This document shows, piece by piece, positions 51,707-59,948 of a stretch of 64,000 nt of DNA. Location: the NCBI RefSeq assembly GCF_943913915.1, contig NZ_CALUAA010000007.1:22567-86566 (forward strand), in the 5' to 3' direction. The translations under genes were made by a program, and so were the position numbers. The DNA comes from an uncultured Peptoniphilus sp. GTDB lineage: Bacteria > Bacillota > Clostridia > Tissierellales > Peptoniphilaceae. The notes beneath the pieces are model-generated. The model was given only the letters and a program-made list of their open reading frames with translations. It had not been told where the DNA came from and made no database searches. Each line of letters opens with the position of its first letter. Positions within the stretch are counted from its first letter, which is position 1.

Positions 51707-53366
51707 GGAAAAACTTCGGATTGTTCCCCTCGGAGGGTTACAAGAAGTTGGAAAGAATATGACAGTCATCGAGTATCGCGATGAAATGATACTTATCGAC
51801 TGCGGCATGACCTTCCCCGAAGACGATATGCCGGGAATCGACATAGTGATTCCGGATATAACTTATTTATTGAAAAATCGTAAAAAATTAAAAGGGATTG
51901 TGATTACCCACGGCCACGAAGACCATATCGGTGCCGTTCCCTATATTTTAAAACAAATTAATGTTCCTGTTTACGGAACTAAGCTTACCTTGGCACTACT
52001 TGAAAATAAATTAAAAGAGCACCGTTTACTCCGCTCTTCAAAATTAGTTACTGTAAGCTACAAAAAGCCTATGAAGGTAGGTAAACATTTCGATGTGGAA
52101 TGGATCAGCGTCAACCACTCGATTCCCGATGCGGCATCTCTTGCCATTACGACACCCTTAGGTGTATTGGTACACACCGGGGACTTTAAAGTAGACTTTA
52201 CACCTATATCAGGAGCGCCGATTGATTTAAATCGCTTGGCGGAAATCGGAGATAAGGGAGTCTTAGCACTTTTCAGTGAATCTACAAACGTGCTCAGAGA
52301 AGGATTCTCTATGAGCGAGAGGAAGGTCGGCGCCACACTGGACAGATTATTTGCTCTCATGCGTAATAATCGTATTATTATCGCCACATTCGCATCCAAT
52401 GTGTTCAGAATTCAACAGATAATCAATGCCGCCGAGCGCTATAATCGTAAGGTCGTCTTAAGCGGGCGCAGCATGGTGAATGTCATGGGAATCGCTCAAA
52501 ATCTCGGTTATTTAAGAGTGAAGAAAAACACCATCGTCGATATAAAAGACATGCACCGCTACAATCCCAAGCAACTGGTATTAATCACTACCGGAAGCCA
52601 AGGCGAACCCATGAGTGCCATGACTCGCATTGCAAACGGTCAACACAAACAGATTCAACTGACACAAGATGATGTCATCATTCTCTCTTCCCACCCGATT
52701 CCCGGAAATGAAAATGCGGTTAACACGGTTATCAACCGTTTGCTCGACAAAGGCGTTCGCGTGATTTATGAATCTCTTTCTGAGATTCACGTATCCGGCC
52801 ACGCCTATCAAGAGGAGCATAAACTCATGCTCAGTCTTTTGAAACCGAAATTCTTTATTCCCGTTCACGGCGAGGTCAAGCATCTGTTGAAGCACATGGA
52901 AGTGGCTCAGAAAATGGGTGTTCCCAAGAAGAATATCTTCATGCTTGAAAACGGAGCCTGTCTGGAAATGAGTAAAACAGAGGCTCATCGCGTAAAAGAT
53001 GTAGAATCCGGACAAGTTTTAATCGACGGATTAGGTATCGGCGATGTAGGCAATATCGTTTTACGTGATAGAAAGCATCTTGCAGAAGACGGCTTGATTA
53101 TCGCTATTATCGCGATGAATAAAAAGACAGGTGAAATGGTCTCAGGTCCTGACATTATTTCGAGAGGTTTCGTATACGTCCGCGAATCTACAGAACTCAT
53201 GAATGAAGTGCGTGGTACCGTATCGAAGTCAGTTGCAAATTGTAAAAAGAATAATGTAAAAGAATGGTCTGCTATTAAATCCCAAATTCGCGACGATTTG
53301 AGAAACTTCATCTTTAAAAAGACAAGACGTAATCCCATGATTCTTCCCATTATTATGGATGTATAA
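51696..53366 (+). CDS. rnj: Ribonuclease J
   Basis: 556 residues. Metallo-beta-lactamase/beta-CASP endo- and 5'-exoribonuclease, central to RNA decay in Firmicutes. IPLGGLQEVGKNMT-like start, zinc motif H72-G-H-E-D-H77, HTGDFKVDFTP, beta-CASP block ALFSESTNV and STGSQGEPMSAM-like TGSQGEPMSAM, and HVSGHAYQEE with FIPVHGEVKH. AAAGGAG 6 nt upstream of the ATG, inside the Fur-family gene. Its stop runs into a terminator. Confidence 0.95.
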   Translation: MKTKEKLRIVPLGGLQEVGKNMTVIEYRDEMILIDCGMTFPEDDMPGIDIVIPDITYLLKNRKKLKGIVITHGHEDHIGAVPYILKQINVPVYGTKLTLALLENKLKEHRLLRSSKLVTVSYKKPMKVGKHFDVEWISVNHSIPDAASLAITTPLGVLVHTGDFKVDFTPISGAPIDLNRLAEIGDKGVLALFSESTNVLREGFSMSERKVGATLDRLFALMRNNRIIIATFASNVFRIQQIINAAERYNRKVVLSGRSMVNVMGIAQNLGYLRVKKNTIVDIKDMHRYNPKQLVLITTGSQGEPMSAMTRIANGQHKQIQLTQDDVIILSSHPIPGNENAVNTVINRLLDKGVRVIYESLSEIHVSGHAYQEEHKLMLSLLKPKFFIPVHGEVKHLLKHMEVAQKMGVPKKNIFMLENGACLEMSKTEAHRVKDVESGQVLIDGLGIGDVGNIVLRDRKHLAEDGLIIAIIAMNKKTGEMVSGPDIISRGFVYVRESTELMNEVRGTVSKSVANCKKNNVKEWSAIKSQIRDDLRNFIFKKTRRNPMILPIIMDV

Positions 53367-53367
53367 T

Positions 53368-53389
53368 AGCCGGTTTAACCGGCTTTTTT
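53368..53389 (+). terminator. Intrinsic terminator after rnj
   Basis: AGCCGGT / ACCGGCT stem with loop TTA, then six T; it lies 6 nt before the next start codon. Confidence 0.85.
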
Positions 53390-53394
53390 ATAGC

Positions 53395-54036
53395 ATGTAT
53401 ACGACAGAACCTTTTATTGAAGATTTTATTAATGATCTCGTACCGGAAAAAGATGGTTATCTAAAGGACATGCGCACCTTTGCCGAAGAGGAAGGAGTGC
53501 CCATTATCGACCGACAGGTAGAAAATTATCTTTCTTTCTTCCTTTCCGTTTTAAATCCCGCCACTATTTTAGAGTTGGGGACGGCCATCGGATACTCCGC
53601 ATCGGTTATGGCACAGGCAACAGATGCCTATATTACCACCGTGGAATTGGATCCTGACCGTGCCGTCAATGCAAGAACGCATTTTCAAAATCAAAACCTG
53701 GAAGAGAGAGTTCAATTGATCGTAGGGGATGCGGCGGATTTTATCGCAAAAGATGAGGGGTCTTACGACTTTATTTTTATTGACGCGGCAAAAGGACAGT
53801 ATGAAGTGTACCTGGAGAAATGTCTTAAGCTTTTGAACAGAGACGGCATTATCTGTATGGATAATGTGCTCTTCCATGGCATGTTGGCCTCAAAAGAATT
53901 ATTTAAGCGACGTAAAATAACCATCGTAAAGCGTTTGAAGAGAATGCTCCAAACTGTTTTTCAATCGGAAGAGTTAAGCGTCAACTTAATTCCTATCGGT
54001 GACGGTGTGTTAATGATAAGGAGATTGAATGGATAG
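53395..54036 (+). CDS. trmR: O-methyltransferase, probable tRNA 5-hydroxyuridine methyltransferase (TrmR/YrrM type)
   Basis: 213 residues. SAM-dependent O-methyltransferase 3 family: ILELGTAIGYSASVMAQA (motif I), TTVELDPDRAVNARTHFQ, FIFIDAAKGQYEVYLEKCLKLL (metal and SAM motifs), ICMDNVLFHG. In B. subtilis yrrM (trmR) sits with yrrN/yrrO (trhP) and udk, and methylates ho5U34; the same order here supports the role. The frame opens at 53359 within the rnj end and terminator. I take the ATG at 53395, where family homology begins. No ribosome-binding site is present before either. Confidence 0.82.
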   Translation: MYTTEPFIEDFINDLVPEKDGYLKDMRTFAEEEGVPIIDRQVENYLSFFLSVLNPATILELGTAIGYSASVMAQATDAYITTVELDPDRAVNARTHFQNQNLEERVQLIVGDAADFIAKDEGSYDFIFIDAAKGQYEVYLEKCLKLLNRDGIICMDNVLFHGMLASKELFKRRKITIVKRLKRMLQTVFQSEELSVNLIPIGDGVLMIRRLNG

Positions 54037-55249
54037 AGTAGAACTACTGGCTCCTGCCGGAGACCTTGAAAAGTTAAAAACGGCCATCGACTATGGCGCC
54101 GACGCTGTGTATCTAGGAGGCGAAGCCTTTGGTCTAAGGAAGGCGTCTAAGAATTTTCCCTTGGAAACGATGAAAGAAGGCGTGGAATATGCTCATAAAA
54201 GAGGAAAAACCGTTCACGTCACTTTAAACATCGTGCCTCATGACGGGGATTTCGATGGTTTGGAGAATTATGTAAAAGATTTGGAATCGATCGGCGTCGA
54301 TGCAGTCATTGTTTCCGACCCGGGAATTTTTCAGCGTGTCAGAAAGGTGTCGGATATTCCCATACACATGAGCACTCAGGGTAGTATAACCAATAGCGAT
54401 ACCGTGAAATTTTGGCGTGATCTGGGCGCCGAACGAGTGGTACTTGCAAGAGAGCTTTCCTTGGAAGAAATTAAGAATATCGTGAATACGGTAGATGATA
54501 TTGAGATCGAAACCTTCGTTCACGGTGCCATGTGTATGAGCTACAGCGGACGCTGTTTGCTGAGCAATTACATGACGGGAAGAGACGCCAATCAGGGGGA
54601 CTGCGCCCAACCTTGTCGCTATAAATACCATTTAGTGGAAGAGAATCGCCCGGGAGAATATTTCCCCATCGATTCGACGGAAGGGGGAAGCTTTATCCTA
54701 AATTCAAAGGACCTTTCCATGATCGGCCATATTGATGAGTTAATTGAGGCGGGAATCCGCTCCTTTAAAATTGAAGGCCGCGTGAAGAGTTCTTATTACC
54801 TCGCCACTGTTATCAGATCTTATCGTATGGCCATTGACGCTTACTATAATGATCCTGAAAATTACAAATATGATGAAAAGCTCTTTGAAGAGATTCAAAA
54901 AGTTTCTCATCGGGATTTCACGACGGGTTTTTATTACGGAGAAGCGAAAGATACGCGAGGGATCAGTGATTCCACAACCTATATTCGAGATTATGATTTT
55001 GTAGGTGTTGTTCTCGATTACGATGAAGAGAACCATAGAGTCACCATCGAGCAGCGCAATCGATTGTTTGAGGGAGATGAAGTGGAAATTTTCGGGCCCG
55101 GAAAGGACTATTTCCTTTGGAAAATCGAAGATATGCGCGACGAAGAGGGCAATAGCATCGAGGTGGCCAACAAGGCGCGTCAGATCTTCACTGCTCGCCT
55201 CGGTCGACCGGTAGAAGCCAAAGATATGATCAGAAAGAAGATTGATTAA
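54029..55249 (+). CDS. trhP: U32 family protein, probable tRNA hydroxylation protein TrhP
   Basis: 406 residues. Peptidase U32-type barrel: LLAPAGDLEKLKTAIDYGADAVYLGG, the family signature ETFVHGAMCMSYSGRC and LSNYMTGRDANQGDCAQPCRYKY. Cys169, Cys176, Cys192 and Cys196 are likely iron-sulfur ligands. C-terminal beta domain after about 330. U32 proteins TrhP1/TrhP2 make 5-hydroxyuridine at tRNA position 34 using prephenate; size is closest to TrhP2, and no second copy is next to it. AGGAG lies 5 nt before the ATG, overlapping the trmR end by 8 nt. Confidence 0.88.
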   Translation: MDRVELLAPAGDLEKLKTAIDYGADAVYLGGEAFGLRKASKNFPLETMKEGVEYAHKRGKTVHVTLNIVPHDGDFDGLENYVKDLESIGVDAVIVSDPGIFQRVRKVSDIPIHMSTQGSITNSDTVKFWRDLGAERVVLARELSLEEIKNIVNTVDDIEIETFVHGAMCMSYSGRCLLSNYMTGRDANQGDCAQPCRYKYHLVEENRPGEYFPIDSTEGGSFILNSKDLSMIGHIDELIEAGIRSFKIEGRVKSSYYLATVIRSYRMAIDAYYNDPENYKYDEKLFEEIQKVSHRDFTTGFYYGEAKDTRGISDSTTYIRDYDFVGVVLDYDEENHRVTIEQRNRLFEGDEVEIFGPGKDYFLWKIEDMRDEEGNSIEVANKARQIFTARLGRPVEAKDMIRKKID

Positions 55250-55250
55250 C

Positions 55251-55877
55251 ATGCGACCAATTTTAATCGGCCTCTGTGGAGGTTCAGGATCCGGTAAAAG
55301 TACCGTAACCGAGCAGCTCTATGCTAAAACCGGCAGCGAACGCTGCACTGTGATTCGTCAAGACAATTATTACAAAGATCAGTCTCATTTATCCTTTGAG
55401 GACCGTCAAAAAACCAACTATGACCATCCCTTTGCATTCGATAACGATCTCTTTATTGAGCATTTAAAGATGCTCCGCGAAGGAAAGGCCATCGACATGC
55501 CGGAATACGACTTTTCCGTGCACAATCGTAAAAAAGAATCCGTGCGCTTGGAGCCGAAAGATATTATTCTGATTGAAGGGATTCTGCTTTTTTCCGAACC
55601 GCGTATTTTAGACCTTCTCGATATGCGCATCTTCGTCGATACCGATAGTGATGTTCGTATTTTAAGACGTATCAAACGGGATATGAAAGAACGGGCAAGA
55701 AGCTTAGATTCCGTCATCGATCAGTACATGGCGACGGTGCGCCCTGCCCACTTACAATTCGTAGAGCCGTCGAAACGATATGCCGACATTATCGTACCGG
55801 AAGGCGGTTATAATAAAGTGGCTGTGGATCTCATTCAGACAAAAGTAGACCATATTTTAGACGGACGTAATAAATAG
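55251..55877 (+). CDS. udk: Uridine kinase
   Basis: 208 residues. Phosphorylates uridine/cytidine with ATP or GTP in salvage. P-loop GLCGGSGSGKSTV at about 6-18, RQDNYYKDQSH, NYDHPFAFDNDLF, MPEYDFSVHNRKKESV (nucleoside site), and the LID segment RRIKRDMKERAR. An in-frame TTG three codons upstream is possible. Last gene of the Fur-rnj-trmR-trhP-udk group, whose order resembles B. subtilis yrrM-N-O-udk. Confidence 0.94.
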   Translation: MRPILIGLCGGSGSGKSTVTEQLYAKTGSERCTVIRQDNYYKDQSHLSFEDRQKTNYDHPFAFDNDLFIEHLKMLREGKAIDMPEYDFSVHNRKKESVRLEPKDIILIEGILLFSEPRILDLLDMRIFVDTDSDVRILRRIKRDMKERARSLDSVIDQYMATVRPAHLQFVEPSKRYADIIVPEGGYNKVAVDLIQTKVDHILDGRNK

Positions 55878-55878
55878 T

Positions 55879-55907
55879 TTGACAAGAGGGTAATATCCTG
55901 ATATACT
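55879..55907 (+). promoter_or_regulatory. Promoter of the infC-rpmI-rplT operon
   Basis: Consensus TTGACA (55879-55884), 17 nt, TATACT (55902-55907), just past udk. Confidence 0.8.
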
Positions 55908-55913
55908 ACCAAA

Positions 55914-56032
55914 TGTATGAAGAAGAAGTCCGTTTCTCACCTTACGACTTACGTTTTAAGGTTTGTTCCAGATTATGTGAAGGCGGGTTTTTTTGTGCCC
56001 GCTTTTTTTGTTGCCTATGGAGGTGTTTAGTC
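55914..56032 (+). promoter_or_regulatory. L20-type leader with attenuator
   Basis: About 119 nt of leader between promoter and infC. It ends in an intrinsic terminator: AGGCGGG / CCCGCTT stem (55981-55987 with 55998-56004), loop TTTTTTTGTG, then a long T run to 56009. In Bacillus and relatives L20 protein binds this leader and promotes termination. The antiterminator partner was not folded here, so the L20 control is inferred from position and the terminator. Confidence 0.65.
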
Positions 56033-56545
56033 ATTAAGGAAGTTCAAATCAATGGTGAAATTCGTGCGAAAGAAGTACGTCTCATCGATCCCGATGGAGA
56101 ACAATTGGGAGTTGTTTCCATTGACAAAGCAAGAGAAATTGCTGATGAATTTAAGTTAGATCTCGTAAATATTGCACCAAAGGCGAAACCGCCGGTGTGC
56201 AGAATTTTGGATTACGGTAAGTATCGTTACGATATGATGAAAAGAGAAAAGGAATCCAAGAAAAAGCAAAAGACCATAACCGTTAAGGAATTGCGTCTCA
56301 CGCCTAAGATCGAGTTCCACGACTTAAACACCAAGGCCAATAGAGCGATTGATTTCCTTAAGGACGGAAATCGCGTCAAGGTTTCGGTTCGTTTCCGCGG
56401 TAGAGAAATGGGCCATACTGAAATCGGACGCGAGGTGCTTGATGAATTCACAGAACTCGTTTCAGAGTATGGTGAAGTCGACAAGAAGCCGAAGATGGAA
56501 GGCAGAAGCATGGTCATGTTCTTCAGTTCCAAGTCAGATAAATAG
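56033..56545 (+). CDS. infC: Translation initiation factor IF-3, with AUU start codon
   Basis: 170 residues from ATT at 56033. No ATG, GTG or TTG lies in this frame near the N-terminus: the codons before ATT read TTA GTC, and the open frame only finds an ATG back in the leader. GGAGGTG at 56019-56025 is 7 nt before ATT, an ideal gap. AUU starts are established for infC in E. coli and let IF-3 repress itself. IF-3N domain: VQINGEIRAKEVRLIDPDGEQLG; linker; IF-3C domain: TVKELRLTPKIEFHDLNTKA, FLKDGNRVKVSVRFRGREM. Confidence 0.95.
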   Translation: MKEVQINGEIRAKEVRLIDPDGEQLGVVSIDKAREIADEFKLDLVNIAPKAKPPVCRILDYGKYRYDMMKREKESKKKQKTITVKELRLTPKIEFHDLNTKANRAIDFLKDGNRVKVSVRFRGREMGHTEIGREVLDEFTELVSEYGEVDKKPKMEGRSMVMFFSSKSDK

Positions 56546-56559
56546 TAGGAGGAAATGCT

Positions 56560-56751
56560 ATGGGTAAAATGAAAACACATAGAGGTTCCGCAAAACGATT
56601 CAAAAGAACGGGAACCGGTAAAATCAGAAGATTCAAAGCTTTTAAAGGTCACTTGACCGGCAAAAAAACAGCTAAAAGAACGCGTAATCTAAGAAAAGGA
56701 GACGTTGTCTCCAGAGCCGATGCACGTCGTATCGACAATATGATTCCGTAA
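56560..56751 (+). CDS. rpmI: Ribosomal protein bL35
   Basis: 63 residues, highly basic. GKMKTHRGSAKRFKRTGTGKI-type N-terminus is diagnostic, followed by RFKAFKGHLTGKKTAKRTRNLRK. AGGAGG 8 nt before the ATG. Standard place between infC and rplT. Confidence 0.96.
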   Translation: MGKMKTHRGSAKRFKRTGTGKIRRFKAFKGHLTGKKTAKRTRNLRKGDVVSRADARRIDNMIP

Positions 56752-56769
56752 TCGGGGGGTAGTTAAGAT

Positions 56770-57120
56770 ATGGCAAGAGTAAAAAGAGGCGTTAATGCAA
56801 AACGTCGTCATAAAAAAGTTTTAAAACAAGCAAAAGGTTACTTCGGAGCAAAATCCAAACTGTATAGAGTAGCAAACCAAGCGGTTATGCGCTCCATGAG
56901 CTATTCCTTTGCAGGAAGAAAACAAAAGAAAAGAGATTTCCGTAAACTTTGGATTACGAGAATCAACGCTGCCGCTCGCTTAAACGGCATGAGCTACAGC
57001 CGTTTCATCAACGGACTAAAAAAAGCGAATGTAGATATCAACCGCAAGGTTTTATCTGAGCTCGCAATTCACGACCCGGAAGCATTTGCACAACTTGTTC
57101 AAGTAGCTAAGGGAGAATAA
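56770..57120 (+). CDS. rplT: Ribosomal protein bL20
   Basis: 116 residues. ARVKRGVNAKRRHKKVLKQA start, then GYFGAKSKLYRVANQAVMRS, RDFRKLWITRINAAAR and the C-terminal LAIHDPEAFAQLV. Structural 50S protein and likely translational/transcriptional repressor of this operon through the leader above. Confidence 0.97.
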   Translation: MARVKRGVNAKRRHKKVLKQAKGYFGAKSKLYRVANQAVMRSMSYSFAGRKQKKRDFRKLWITRINAAARLNGMSYSRFINGLKKANVDINRKVLSELAIHDPEAFAQLVQVAKGE

Positions 57121-57125
57121 TTGCT

Positions 57126-57161
57126 ACACCCTGTAGGGAATACTCCCTGCAGGGTGTTTTT
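57126..57161 (+). terminator. Intrinsic terminator after rplT
   Basis: 14-bp stem ACACCCTGTAGGGA / TCCCTGCAGGGTGT with loop ATAC and a five-T tail; one of the strongest hairpins in the window. Confidence 0.93.
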
Positions 57162-57175
57162 ATATGGAGCAACCA

Positions 57176-58525
57176 TTGAAATCACTTGACTTTATTCATA
57201 AAAAAATAACAAAAAATCCTTCTCTTGTATTGGCTTTATCCTTTATCGTGCTTATATTAACAGGTAGCATACTCCTTTCACTGCCCTTTGCATCTGCTGA
57301 CGGTAAAAGTTTAAACTTCGTCGATGCGCTTTTTACAGCTACTTCCGCTTCCTGTGTGACGGGGCTTATCGTCAGAAATACGGCGCAGGCGTGGAGCATA
57401 TTCGGTAAAGTTGTTATTATAAGCTTAATACAAATCGGCGGCCTCGGTACGATGACCATGGTGGCCTGGGTATCGATTTTTATCGGCAAACGCATCGGAT
57501 TAAGCGAGCGCATGTTTATTAAGGAACAGTGGAGTGCGGAATCCTTAAAAGGGCTTATACGACTTCTGCGTTTCGCTACGTTGTTTACCCTCGTTGTTGA
57601 GGGGACGGGAGCGCTCCTTTTAAGTGTTCGTATGATCCCTATGTACGGTATAAAAAAGGGCTTGGCTTTTTCCGTATTTCACTCGATTAGTGCTTTTTGC
57701 AACGCCGGTTTCGATTTATTCGGCGATTCACTCGTATCCTTTCAGGGAGATTATCTCGTAACATTGATTATTACCTGTTTGATCATTCTGGGCGGACTTG
57801 GTTTTATCGTCTACGTGGATCTTTGGCATTTTCCGAAGAGACGTCGCTTGAGACAGCAATCAAAGTTGGTGCTTTCTACTACAGCAATTTTGCTCGTAGC
57901 GGGGGCAGTCCTGTTTTATTTCTTCGAAGCGAACAATGTCGATACCATCGGCTCCATGCCTCTTTCTGAAAAGATTCTAGCGTCCTTTTTTCAATCGACT
58001 ACCTTTCGAACGGCGGGATTCAATTCTATCGATATGGGAAAAATGCGCGACGCTACGGTCTTTTTCAGCTTTTTGCTGATGTTCATCGGCGGTTCTCCGG
58101 GCTCGACGGCCGGCGGTCTTAAGACCACCACCTTCGCCATCGTTATGAGTTCCGCCTTCTCTACTTTGAAAGGCCAGGAAGACACCGTCCTATTCAAAAG
58201 AAGGGTAGAGGAGGAGACGATTCGAAAAGCCTTTTCTCTTTTCGTCATTGCCATAGCCCTGGTTTTCACAGTTGCGGCTTTCATAGTGGCTTTCGAAAAA
58301 GGGGTCTTTCAATTTATCGATATCCTTTTTGAAACAATTTCAGCCTTCGGCACGGTAGGCGTTACTCGTGGAATCACGGGGGATTTAAGCAGCTATTCGA
58401 AATTGGCTCTTTCGTTTACAATGTATATTGGTAGAATCGGCCCTACCACTTTTGCTATGGGCCTCTTTCACGATGATCACAAGAAAAAATACCGCTATGC
58501 GGAAGGAAAATATATAGTAGGTTAG
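57176..58525 (+). CDS. ktrB: KtrB/TrkH family potassium uptake protein
   Basis: 449 residues from TTG at 57176. K+ translocating subunit with four pore repeats: TSASCVTGLIV, HSISAFCNAGFDLFG, STTFRTAGFNSID and FETISAFGTVGVTRG, each with a filter-type Gly. Also GGSPGSTAGGLKTTTFA. An ATG at 57164 is in frame but sits at the terminator tail with no ribosome site; TTG has GGAG 6 nt upstream. No promoter is visible between the rplT terminator and the gene. Followed by its regulatory partner. Confidence 0.9.
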   Translation: MKSLDFIHKKITKNPSLVLALSFIVLILTGSILLSLPFASADGKSLNFVDALFTATSASCVTGLIVRNTAQAWSIFGKVVIISLIQIGGLGTMTMVAWVSIFIGKRIGLSERMFIKEQWSAESLKGLIRLLRFATLFTLVVEGTGALLLSVRMIPMYGIKKGLAFSVFHSISAFCNAGFDLFGDSLVSFQGDYLVTLIITCLIILGGLGFIVYVDLWHFPKRRRLRQQSKLVLSTTAILLVAGAVLFYFFEANNVDTIGSMPLSEKILASFFQSTTFRTAGFNSIDMGKMRDATVFFSFLLMFIGGSPGSTAGGLKTTTFAIVMSSAFSTLKGQEDTVLFKRRVEEETIRKAFSLFVIAIALVFTVAAFIVAFEKGVFQFIDILFETISAFGTVGVTRGITGDLSSYSKLALSFTMYIGRIGPTTFAMGLFHDDHKKKYRYAEGKYIVG

Positions 58526-58534
58526 GAGCGAGTT

Positions 58535-59203
58535 ATGGCTAAAAGTTTTATTGTATTCGGCATCGGCCGATTGGGCTCCACCGTCGCCAAGCGATTATAC
58601 GCTATGCACAATGATGTGTTGGCAGTCGATGTGAATATAGAAAAAATCAAGAGTATTTCAGAAGATGTTACCACCGCCATTCAAGCCGATATTATGGACG
58701 GGGATGTGTTGGAAGATTTGGGACTGAGCAATTTTGACTGCGCAGTTATCGCCATCGGCAGCAGCTTGGAATCGGCTATTATGGCCACCATCGCCTGTGT
58801 GGAAGCGGGCGTTCCCACGATTATCGCCAAAGCGCCCACCCGTCGCTACGGCTCTATTCTCAAGAGATTAGGCGCTCACAAAATTATCTATCCTGAAGTG
58901 GATATGGGTGTGCGACTAGCGAAGAGCTTGTCAGATAACGGCATTTCCGATTACTTTGAAATCTCGGAGAATTACGGCGTCATAGAATATGAGGTGTTCG
59001 ATGACTGGGCAGGGAAGACCGTAAGACTTTTGGACTTCAGGGAGCATTTCCATGTGAATGTTATTGCCATCAGGCGAAATGAAAACTTGATCGTCCATAA
59101 TATTGCCGACGAAATTTTGCGGGAAGGCGATGCGATTATTTTCTTCGGAAGCGACGAAGATTTAAGAGAGATTCAAAAGGAACACAAGCTTGAAAAGAAT
59201 TGA
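58535..59203 (+). CDS. ktrA: KtrA/TrkA-type potassium channel regulatory (RCK) protein
   Basis: 222 residues, one RCK_N and one RCK_C domain. The Rossmann loop FGIGRLGSTVAKRLY is at about 6-20 and the adenine-binding Asp is in LAVDVNIEKI; later VIAIGSSLESAIMATIACVEAGVPTIIAKA. C-terminal RCK_C from about 140 (EVFDDWAGKTVRLLDFREHFHVNVIAIRR). Binds ATP/ADP or c-di-AMP to gate KtrB. Overlaps the next gene by 14 nt. Confidence 0.93.
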   Translation: MAKSFIVFGIGRLGSTVAKRLYAMHNDVLAVDVNIEKIKSISEDVTTAIQADIMDGDVLEDLGLSNFDCAVIAIGSSLESAIMATIACVEAGVPTIIAKAPTRRYGSILKRLGAHKIIYPEVDMGVRLAKSLSDNGISDYFEISENYGVIEYEVFDDWAGKTVRLLDFREHFHVNVIAIRRNENLIVHNIADEILREGDAIIFFGSDEDLREIQKEHKLEKN

Positions 59204-59948
59204 TTCGAAAAAAAATGAACGATTCAAAAACTGGAAAAAACTGAAAGATAAAAAATATCGTGAGCGTTTCGGTGAATTATTAGTGGAAGGCTCTGTCGTC
59301 ATCGAAGAGATTTATAGGGAAGGCTATGTGAAGGAGATCTTGATCGACGAGAAGAGACTTCACTTATCCGAGGATTACCAAACAATGGATGTGCCCGTTA
59401 CGGTGTTAAACCACGCTCTATTTGAAGAATTGGTCTCTACCGAAACCAGTCAGGGTGCCATTGCAGTATGTCGCCACTTTTTAATAAATTTGAAAGAATT
59501 TCCCACTGCCGGAAAATTCCTCTACACCGACGGCATTCAGGATCCAGGAAATTTAGGCGGCATGATTCGCTCGGCGGAAGCCTTCCGTTTTGACGGCATT
59601 TTGCTCGGACAAGGCACGGTAGACCCGGGAAACGATAAATGTGTGCGCTCTTCCATGGCCTCTGCTTTTCGTATACCGGTTGCAAAAATATCAGACGACG
59701 ATCTAAAAGCATTACACGGTAAAATGTCTTTTTATGCACTGGATATACGAGGGCAAACAATCAAGAATGATTTATCTACTGAGGAGAATCTCGTGCTTAT
59801 CGTAGGCAATGAAGCTCGAGGTCTAAGAGAGGAAATATTAGCGCTTGTAGATCATAGGCTCCGTATACCAATGAAAGAAACCATTGATTCATTAAATGCC
59901 AATGTGGCGACATCTATTGCCATGTTTATGATAGGGGGAAGAAGATGA
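59190..59948 (+). CDS. SpoU/TrmH family RNA 2'-O-ribose methyltransferase
   Basis: 252 residues. N-terminal substrate-binding domain (about 1-95, RFGELLVEGSVVIEEIYREGYVKEIL), then the trefoil-knot SPOUT domain: TDGIQDPGNLGGMIRSAEAF, NDKCVRSSMASAFRIPV, LVIVGNEARGLREE and MKETIDSLNANVATSIAMF (the knot). Likely a 23S rRNA or tRNA methylase; the target nucleotide cannot be named. TTG start with AAGGAA upstream. ATGA overlap with hisS. Confidence 0.9.
   Translation: MKRIDSKKNERFKNWKKLKDKKYRERFGELLVEGSVVIEEIYREGYVKEILIDEKRLHLSEDYQTMDVPVTVLNHALFEELVSTETSQGAIAVCRHFLINLKEFPTAGKFLYTDGIQDPGNLGGMIRSAEAFRFDGILLGQGTVDPGNDKCVRSSMASAFRIPVAKISDDDLKALHGKMSFYALDIRGQTIKNDLSTEENLVLIVGNEARGLREEILALVDHRLRIPMKETIDSLNANVATSIAMFMIGGRR

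Noticed and set aside
54740..55252. 170-codon minus-strand frame over trhP
   Set aside because: The longest shadow in this part, but it lies wholly over a conserved gene and has no promoter or ribosome site.
55917..56030. 37-codon reading frame through the infC leader, a possible leader peptide (MKKKSVSH...)
   Set aside because: No ribosome-binding site and almost no 5' leader before its ATG; the L20-type attenuator explains the region. Kept only as a remote possibility.
55913..56032. In-frame N-terminal extension of IF-3 beginning at the ATG at 55913
   Set aside because: It would translate the attenuator hairpin and T-run, starts at about the predicted transcription start without a ribosome site, and has no counterpart in the IF-3 family.
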